The notes beneath the pieces were generated by a model. The model had not been told where the DNA came from. It did not search any database and saw only the letters and a list, made by a program, of their open reading frames with translations. A stretch of DNA of 64,000 nt, from the NCBI GenBank assembly GCA_036172665.1, contig CM069877.1, forward strand, positions 10,436,501 through 10,500,500, given 5' to 3'. The first letter of the stretch is position 1. Each line of letters starts with the position of its first letter. Below, one piece after another: positions 56,995 to 64,000 of the stretch. Source of the DNA: Prosopocoilus inquinatus (lineage: Eukaryota; Arthropoda; Insecta; Coleoptera; Lucanidae). The position numbers and the translations under genes were made by a program.

Positions 56995-57550
56995 GTTCTT
57001 CAACTTTCCATGTTAGTTTCCTGATTCGTTAATCTCATTACTTTTGTGCTTCTTTTATATTTGTTATTGTTATTACAATTAATATTATCGTTTAAGGATG
57101 GGCGGTATGTTTTTATAAAAGTGTAGGAAGGAAGGAATATCGGAGCTGTGAATTTATGTGGGGAGAGGGAGAAGGGAGGGAAAAATATGATGGCAAAACG
57201 GGATATAAGAAGCGCTATCGATCGCATTAAAAATGTAATAATGAACACGTCGAATCAGACTCCATTACCATTGGGCACATGTGTCGTCGTCGTCGGTGCA
57301 AATCCTGATCCGTCAGCTGGTCGGAGATATTGCTGGCATATGCAGAAGATCTGCAATAAGATCACTGGGGAAGCTCGCGCAGATTTTATTAATATCCCTT
57401 TTTACGCGCGCTCCTGCAACATTAACAGGTTTTAATATTAATCGGCGAAATCGGCCCTTAATGGCACCGAGCAAAATATTATTTCCTAGTTATGTGTCTC
57501 TCCTCCTCGCCTCTTTTAAATTTACTAAATCTATAGAAATATAGTCGCCC
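56995..57550. other. Unassigned sequence
   Basis: No repeat partner. Two overlapping open frames (57,148-57,435 and 57,281-57,544) cover a moderately GC-rich stretch with a GTCGTCGTCG run; neither shows a motif I recognise. Confidence 0.35.
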
Positions 57551-57554
57551 TTCA

Positions 57555-58640
57555 GGTTAAATATTAAGCGCCCACAACCTACTAAAACTACGCCCAATAA
57601 ATAAAAGAACCGATTTCTTGCATCTTGAGTTCTGCAGAAAAAAAAAAGAACAGAGAACATAAAACTTAAAAAGAAAAAAATTAAAGCGTTTACTAACTTT
57701 AGAACAGCGACTGTAATTAATTAGGTCAGGCCAGATCTGTCCTTTACGCGATGCTAAGTTTCATTTAACGAGAGCACTCAAAGTCGCGTGGTGAAGTGAG
57801 ACTTAAAATAGTTTAAACTTTTACGACGTTTAAATTACCGACAGGCCCTTCAGGTATCAAGCGCCCACAACCTACTAAAACTGCGCCTAAAAAATAACAG
57901 AACCGGTTTCTTTCATCCTGAGCTCTGCAGAAAAAAAAGGACAGAGAACATAAAACTTAAAAAGAAAAAAATTAAAGCGTTCACTAACTTTATAACAGCG
58001 ACTGTAATTAATTAAGTCAGGCCAGATCTGTCCTTTACGCGATGTTAAGTTTCATTTAACGAGCGCGCTCAAAGTCGCTTGGTGAAGTGAGACTTAAAAT
58101 AGTTTAAACTATTACGACGTTTAAATTACCGACAGACCCTTCAGGTTAAATATCAAGCGCCCACAACCTACTAAAACTACGCCTAAAAAATAACAGAACC
58201 GGTTTCTTTCATCCTGAGCTCTGCAGAAAAAAAAACAGAGAACATAAAACTTAAAAAGAAAAAAATTAAAGCGTTTACTAACTTTAGAACAGCGACTGTA
58301 ATCAATTAAGTCAGGCCAGATCTGTCCTTTACGCGATGCTAAGTTTCATTTAACGAGCGCGCTCAAAGTCGCTTGGTGAAGTGAGACTTAAAATAGTTTA
58401 AGCTTTTGCGACGTTTAAATTACCGACGGGCTCTTCAGGTTCAATATCAAGCGCCCACAACCTACTAAAACTGCGCCTAATAAATAAAAGAACCGATTTC
58501 TTTCATCTTGAGCTCTGCAGTTCAAATCAGGACAGATCTGTCCTCTACGACACGTTTCAGTTAACGAGCGTTGCTCAAAGTTGCTCAAATGGTGAAGTAG
58601 GACTTAAAATATTACAAACTTTTGAGTCATGAGGCGTACA
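57555..58640 (-). repeat. Satellite of about 295 bp, four units
   Basis: GCGCCCACAACCTACTAAAA at about 57,569, 57,870, 58,159 and 58,450. Each unit also has TTCATCCTGAGCTCTGCAG, GTCAGGCCAGATCTGTCC and CATTTAACGAGCGCGCTCAAA. Strand set to the orientation in which the family reads ATAGGTTGTGGGC as at 51,270. Confidence 0.85.
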
Positions 58641-60270
58641 GATGTATAAGTCAGGCCAGATCTGCCCTTCAAAGGTATGTTTCCGGTGAGAAGCAAGAAG
58701 CAACCGGGATTCTGATCTAGAATAACGAACGAAAGTCCTCCCTCGGCGTTCCGAAAACTGCGATTAATTAATAAGGACCCACAACCTATTAAATTCGGAC
58801 ATAAGAAATCTAGAGAAAAAAAGCACGAAGCAAAACCGCATAATGTTGAAGACAGTTCTTTATTTATCCTGTAAAAACGGGTAATTTCCCGCTTCAAAAG
58901 AGAACGGGGAGTTTCAAAAACTGGACGACTGGATAATAAGGGCCCATAACTTGGCCAATTTAAACGTAAGAAATCTCGAGAAAGCAAAACTATATAATTT
59001 TGAGGATAATTCATTTTTTAATCCAGTTTCTTTAATCTCTAAACAGGGAATTTCAAAAGCAGCAATCTGCTACTAGTAAGAGACCACAACCTATTAAATT
59101 TGTATCTAATAAAAAAAAAGAAAATGAACCAATCATATAATGCTTAGTACAATTATTAGTTTCTTTTAATGAGAACCTCTTCTTCAAAAGAAAACAGGGC
59201 GTTTCCAAAACTGGACGATTGAGCAATAAGGGCCCCCAACCAGTCACTTTAAATGTATGAAACATCTAGAAAAGAAAACATCAAGCAAAACTATATTATA
59301 ATGTTGAGGATAATTCTTTTTCTTTTAATTTAGTAAAATACAGGAGTTTTCGTAGCTGCAATTTGCTACTAATAAAAGCCCACAACCTATTAAATTAATA
59401 TTTAAATAACAAAAAGTAATTGGAACAGTATAAAGCTTGGAACAATTAGTCTTTTTTTATTGACAGCCGCTCCAAAAAAAAATTATAGTAATAACGGGGC
59501 GTTTTAAAATTGACGACCGAGCAATAAGGACCCACAACCTAGTAAATTAAAAAAAAGCACGAAACAATAATTTTTTATTTGCCTAATAAAAAACAGGGAA
59601 TTTCAAAAGCAGCAATTTGCTACTAGTAAGAGCCCACAACCTATTAAATTTGTATTTAATAAATAAAAAGGAAATGAACAGACCGTATAATGCTTGGAAC
59701 AATTATTAGTCTTCTTTTACTGATGGAAAGAAAATGGGGCGTTTCAAAAACCGAACGACAGGGCACTGAGGGCCCACAACCTCGTCAATTTAGATGTAGG
59801 AAATCAAAAGAATAATAATCACAGTTTGATTTAGACCACTGAAAAAAAGAGCGCGTGTCGACAACTGCGATTGTAAGTAGTAAGGGCCAACAACCTGCCA
59901 AATTCAGAGGAACGTCAACTCAAAAATTGATTGGGGTTGTTTGTTTTCTTGTTCTGATCTACGGCTCTGCACAACAAAGTAACAAACTACAATTTGCTAC
60001 GACGTTGAAGAGTCGAATGGGCTCAAACTAGCTAATAAGTTCAGTTCACGGAAAGTAATGGACGGAAAGGTTAAGATAAAACTCCCTTCATGCGCTTAGC
60101 TGCATAAAAAATATTAAAAATGCATTCGATTCGGTTGCTTTAAAAGGGCCCACTGCCTACTAAATTTATAGAAGCGTCAATTCGAGCAACAGAATTTCGT
60201 TGGGAACAATAGTTTGGCTGAGTTGAGCGCCATAAACATAAAGATGTTGTTTTGGAAGTGTTTAATGTTA
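58641..60270 (-). repeat. Degenerate units with GGGCCCACAACCTATTAAATT
   Basis: The word, split here as GGGCCCACAACC and CTATTAAATT, or variants recur near 58,786, 58,941, 59,090, 59,229, 59,383, 59,529, 59,632, 59,771 and 59,885, about 100-155 bp apart. Interspersed with GAAAACAGGG-CGTTTC and AAACTGGACGA phrases. Relates to single copies at 45,781, 46,041, 48,497 and 51,270 in the opposite orientation. Minus-strand frames at 58,604-59,265 are by-products. Confidence 0.7.
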
Positions 60271-61580
60271 AAGTTGTCGTCTGGGCCCATATGCTATTAA
60301 AACATACAATAAGAACGTCCGCCCGTAATAAAAAGAAAGAAATAATGAAAAGCCATAGAATGTCTAAAGTTATAAACATATTATTTGGAAGTCTTAAACA
60401 TTGTAGCCTGGGCCCATAGGCTATTAAAATTTATAATGAAAGCGTCCGGACATAATAAAAGAAAAACAATGCAAAGCCATAGAATGTCAAATGTTATAAA
60501 CAAATTATTTGAAAGTCTTAAGCGTTCTAGCCTGGACAAATACGCTATTAAAAATTACCAGTCCGTAATTAAAAAGAAAACAATTGACAGCTATAGAATG
60601 TCTAATGTTATGAACATATTATTTGTATTTATTAAGTCTTAAAAATTGTAGCCTGGGCCCATACGCCACTAAAATTTACAATAAAAATATCCGCCCGTAA
60701 AATAAAACATAATAAGAAAAAACTATAGAAAGCCATAGAATGCCAAATATTATAAACAAATTATTTGAAAGTCTTAAACGTTCTAGCCTGGACCCATAGG
60801 CTATTAAAAATTACCAGTCCGTAATTAAAAAGAAAACAATTGACAGTTATAGAATGTCTAATGTTATGAACATATTATTTGTATTTATTAAGTTTTAAAA
60901 ATTGTAGCCTGGGCCCATACGCCACTAAAATTTACAATAAAAATATCCGCCCGTAAAATAAAACGTAATAAAAAAAAACTATAGAAAGCCATAGAATGCC
61001 AAATATTATAAACAAATTATTTGAAAGTCTTAAACGTTCTAGCCTGGACCCATAGGCTATTAAAAATTACCAGTCCGTAATTAAAAAGAAAACAATTGAC
61101 AGCTATAGAATGTCTAATGTTATGAACATATTATTTGTATTTATTAAGTCTTAAAAATTGTAGCCTGGGCCCATACGCCACTAAAATTTACAATAAAAAT
61201 ATCCGCCCGTAAAATAAAACGTAATAAAAAAAAACTATAGAAAGTCATAGAATGCCAAATGTTATAAACAAATTATTTGAAAGTCTTAAACGTTCTAGCC
61301 TGGGCCCATAGGCTATTAAAAATTACCAGTCCGCAATTAAAAAGAAAACAATTGACAGCTATAGAATGTTTAATGTTATGAACATATTATTTGTATTTAT
61401 TAAGTCTTAAAAATTGTAGCCTGGGCCCAGACGCCACTAAAATTTACAATAAAAATATCCGCCCGGAAAATAAAACGTTATAAAAAAAACTATAGAAAGT
61501 CATAGAACGTCAAGTGTTACAAACAAATTATTTAAAAGTCTTAAATGTTCTAGCCTGGACCCATACGCTATTAAAATTTA
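60271..61580 (-). repeat. GGGCCC satellite array, minus orientation, dimeric
   Basis: Sub-units of about 125 bp begin AGCCTGGGCCCATACGC or AGCCTGGACCCATAGGC. From about 60,650 they alternate as A-B dimers of about 256 bp (A starts 60,651, 60,908, 61,163, 61,423). Reverse-complement relatives of the 48.5-50.7 kb array. Confidence 0.85.
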
Positions 61581-61690
61581 ATGAGACAAGCACAGAAAAT
61601 GATGTTGGAGGGATAACATCTTTCCCTTCCCAATAATCAGGGTTCACATCTTTCCACCCCTCAATAATCAAAATCGCCAGCAATAAGCGA
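61581..61690 (-). repeat. Reverse copy of GGGAAAGATGTGAGCCC words
   Basis: ACATCTTTCCCTTCCCAATAAT and the following phrase are the reverse complement of words in 50,734-53,130. The junction through GAGACAAG mirrors CTTGTCTCATCAAATTTTAAT at 50,430. Confidence 0.7.
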
Positions 61691-62600
61691 TTTTATTTCT
61701 TTTTACTACTTTTAATTATCTATGCAGTACAATAAACTTGCTTGTAAAGGTTAGATCTGACCTAACTTGACTCTATCATGTCCTTTCCTTCTCCCTGTGG
61801 TGATTTTATTTCTTTTTAAATGAAATTTCGGACATGCATTCAAACTGACAATCATTTCATCTTTGCAGTACAGTAAACTTTCATTGTAAAGGTCAGATCT
61901 GATCTGACCTACTCATTCCCCCTTCCTTCTCCCTGTGGTGATTTTATTTCTTTTTAAATGAAATTTCGGACATGCATTCAAACTGACAATCATTTCATCT
62001 TTGCAGTACAGAAAACTTTCATTGTAAAGGTCAGATCTGATCTGACCTACTCATTCCCCCTTCCTTCTCCTTGTGGTGATTTTATTTATTTTTAATTGAA
62101 ACTTCGGACATGCATTCAAACTGACAATCATTATTGCAGTACAGTAAATTTTCATTGTAAAAGTCAGATCTGATCTGACTCAATCGTGCTCCTTCCTTCT
62201 CTCCGTGGTGATTTTATTTCTTTTTAATTGAGATTTCGGACATGCATTCAAACTGACAATCATTTCATCTTTGCAGTACAGTAAATGTTCATTGTAAAGG
62301 TCAGATCTGATCTGACTTAATCATGCCCCTTCCTTCTCCCTGTGGTGATTTTATTTCTTTTTAATTGAAACTTCGGACATGCCTTCAAACTGACAATCAT
62401 TTTACCTTTGCAGTACAGTAAATGTTCATTGTAAAGGTCAGATCTGATCTGACTTAATCAAGCCTATTCCTTCTCCTTGGGGACAATTTATTTCTTTTTA
62501 ATTGAAATTTCGGATATTCATTCAAACTGACAACAATCGTTTTACCTTTGCAGTACAGTAAACTTTCTTGTAAAAGTCAGATCTGACCTGACTTAATTTA
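61691..62600. repeat. Satellite of about 137 bp with palindromic site
   Basis: Seven units with GGTCAGATCTGATCTGACC or variants near 61,750, 61,891, 62,031, 62,163, 62,300, 62,441 and 62,576. Other shared words are CCTTCCTTCTCCCTGTGGTG, TTTCGGACATGCATTCAAAC and TTTGCAGTACAGTAAAC. Confidence 0.88.
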
Positions 62601-63230
62601 TTTTTTTTTTAATTTAATAACAAGGCCACTCAATAGGCACAAATGCCCAATAACAGGGTGCCACTGAACTAATAGAAGATGATATGATGGCAGGCACTTT
62701 TGTTGCAGGTGCGTTTTCAGACTTCTGCTTTCAGGCCTGATCTGTCACGTCTTTGAAAAAAAAATCTCCAAAAGGGGAGGAAGAGGCGATTCAATAAAAC
62801 TTTGATTTTCACGCCGGCGAGATCCGAATCACTTCACTTGCGTCACTCACGTACGTATCTCATGTGTATTATTTAATGCCCTGGCCTGCTTGATTCGTAA
62901 TAAAAATTGCCTTGGGAAAAGCGGCACGCTGCGCCGTCGCCCACGCACACGCGTTTAGGTAAATTAGCGTCGCGACGCACAAAGAAGCAAAGCGACAAAG
63001 GATCTATTTCCGAAAAACATGTAATATTAAAGACAAAATCGCCCTCGCGAGCGGACGTTAAGTTCAAAGGTGGTTGCGGTTCGCCCGGGGGCATCCCCGG
63101 CTTTGTACCTTTAACGTTAATGTCATCCGCATGCGGCGCGCATTGTTCTGCCGCACGCACTTTTTTTTCCCGTGTCAATGACTCGCGCGGTCACGTGAGG
63201 TTCGGCATCAAACAGATCAAGTAGGATCCT
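62601..63230. other. Island without repeats, CpG-rich
   Basis: Moderately GC-rich, especially 62,930-63,190. Antiparallel open frames (62,907-63,224 plus, 62,873-63,178 minus) have no recognisable domain. Could be host sequence; unproven. Confidence 0.35.
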
Positions 63231-64000
63231 TTGTGTATGCACACATCAAAACCGTACGCTACTGGTTTGTGTAGGTCAATGTGCGAATAAATAAATAAAA
63301 TAAAACGACTTAAGGTTATGTAATAATTGAGTGACTCATAACCTACATGTCGGAGTCGGCAAAAAAAGTGCAGCGGAAGTAAACTCCTATATCAGAGCGG
63401 CTCAATGAACATCTTACGCCGCCAGTTTGTGTAGGAATGTATGCCAAAAAATAAAAAATAACTAAAGAAACTTTTGGTTGCTTGTGATGCCAACATACCT
63501 GTCGAAGTGGAGAACAAAGTGCAGCACACTTAATTAACGTCTTATGTCATATCAGCTCAATGAAAAAGAGAGAACGAAAACAATATCAAAAGCCTCTTTG
63601 TGCGAGCGTGTATATCTTGAAACTGTACGCCATTGGTTTGCGTGGTTGCTACCAAATAATTTAGTTACTGATACCAATCTACCTTGTGGAGTCTGTAATC
63701 GGTAACAAAGTGTAGCAGACTAATGCCCGTTTGCACCACTTTCACTTAAAACTTTAAGTCCCACTTAAATGGTTAAGTGACACTTTTTCCATAACAGAAA
63801 GTGTCACTTAACCACTTAAGTAGGACTTACATTTTAAGTGAAAGTGGTGTAAACGGGCATTAAACTCCTATGTCAGATCAGCTCAATGAAAAAGAAAGAA
63901 CGAAAACAAGATGCAAAGCCTCTTGGTGCGCGTGTGTACATCTCAAAACTGTACGCTACTGGTTTGTGTAGGAATGCCAAAAAATAAAAATAAATAAGAT
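63231..64000. repeat. Satellite of about 185 bp, running off the window
   Basis: Four units with GTACGCTACTGGTTTGTGTA, TACCTTGTGGAGTC / CATGTCGGAGTC, AAAGTGCAGC and ATCAGCTCAATGAA, near 63,250, 63,418, 63,622 and 63,946. The fourth interval is longer because of the MITE at 63,724-63,860. Confidence 0.75.
63724..63860. mobile_element. 137-bp palindromic MITE with TAA duplication
   Basis: TGCCCGTTTGCACCACTTTC and inverse GAAAGTGGTGTAAACGGGCA bound an almost fully palindromic sequence. TAA lies on both sides (63,721-63,723; 63,861-63,863), and neighbouring satellite units show the uninterrupted site. A 3-bp TAA duplication fits the PIF/Harbinger group, though short MITEs cannot be assigned firmly. 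Confidence 0.8.

Overview
The window looks like a gene-free, repeat-packed stretch of an AT-rich animal genome, most likely an insect. The grounds are transposon-family signatures common in insects: hAT-like ends, CAGGGTGT-ended elements carrying relics of an IS630-Tc1-mariner type transposase, tRNA-Lys primed LTR fragments and a Penelope-type hammerhead ribozyme motif. I found no intact protein-coding gene, tRNA or rRNA. The open frames present are short, often lack ATG starts, and mostly repeat with the satellites that contain them. All repeat boundaries are by-eye alignments and are good to roughly 5-30 bp unless target-site duplications fix them.

Layout. 1-5,270: composite dispersed repeat family A, tandemly shuffled here and present again as a shorter collinear copy at 28,905-31,400. 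5,354-5,436: two primer-binding-site-like matches to the 3' end of tRNA-Lys. 6,430-8,818: a direct duplication carrying SINE-like and hairpin modules. 8,820-10,150: a tandem array of LTR-like units with tRNA-Lys matches at the junctions. 10,125-14,554: a 4.4-kb palindrome around a transposase relic. 16,445-17,590: a satellite of about 162 bp with nuclear-receptor DR0-like sites. 17,630-23,000: a satellite of about 260 bp interrupted by a nested transposon, with a hAT-like element (19,584-22,783) containing a foldback (19,889-22,748) containing a MITE (21,530-22,505). 24,163-25,980: a satellite of about 520 bp. 31,852-32,880: half of a foldback arm joined to a Penelope-like remnant with a hammerhead motif. 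33,025-36,540 and 38,405-40,865: two arrays of one satellite of about 303 bp in opposite orientations. 42,048-42,865: several MITE-size elements. 43,540-44,130: an array of about 175 bp. 45,300-52,330: GGGCCC-containing repeats and a 634-bp tandem duplication. 53,130-56,470: a minisatellite of about 63 bp and a TGACAG-rich tract. 57,555-61,690: the GGGCCC family again, in reverse orientation. 61,690-64,000: satellites of about 137 bp and about 185 bp, the latter holding a 137-bp MITE.

Between these blocks lie islands with no recognised repeat (5,440-6,430; 23,000-24,160; 26,400-28,870; 36,800-37,790; 40,866-42,047; 47,640-48,480; 52,330-52,917; 62,600-63,230). Several are more GC- and CpG-rich than their surroundings and hold TG/CA microsatellites. 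They are the best candidates for host single-copy DNA, but I see no convincing exon in them. Overall the window fits pericentromeric or intergenic heterochromatin, or a transposon graveyard of the kind that can act as a piRNA source; that last point is inference only.
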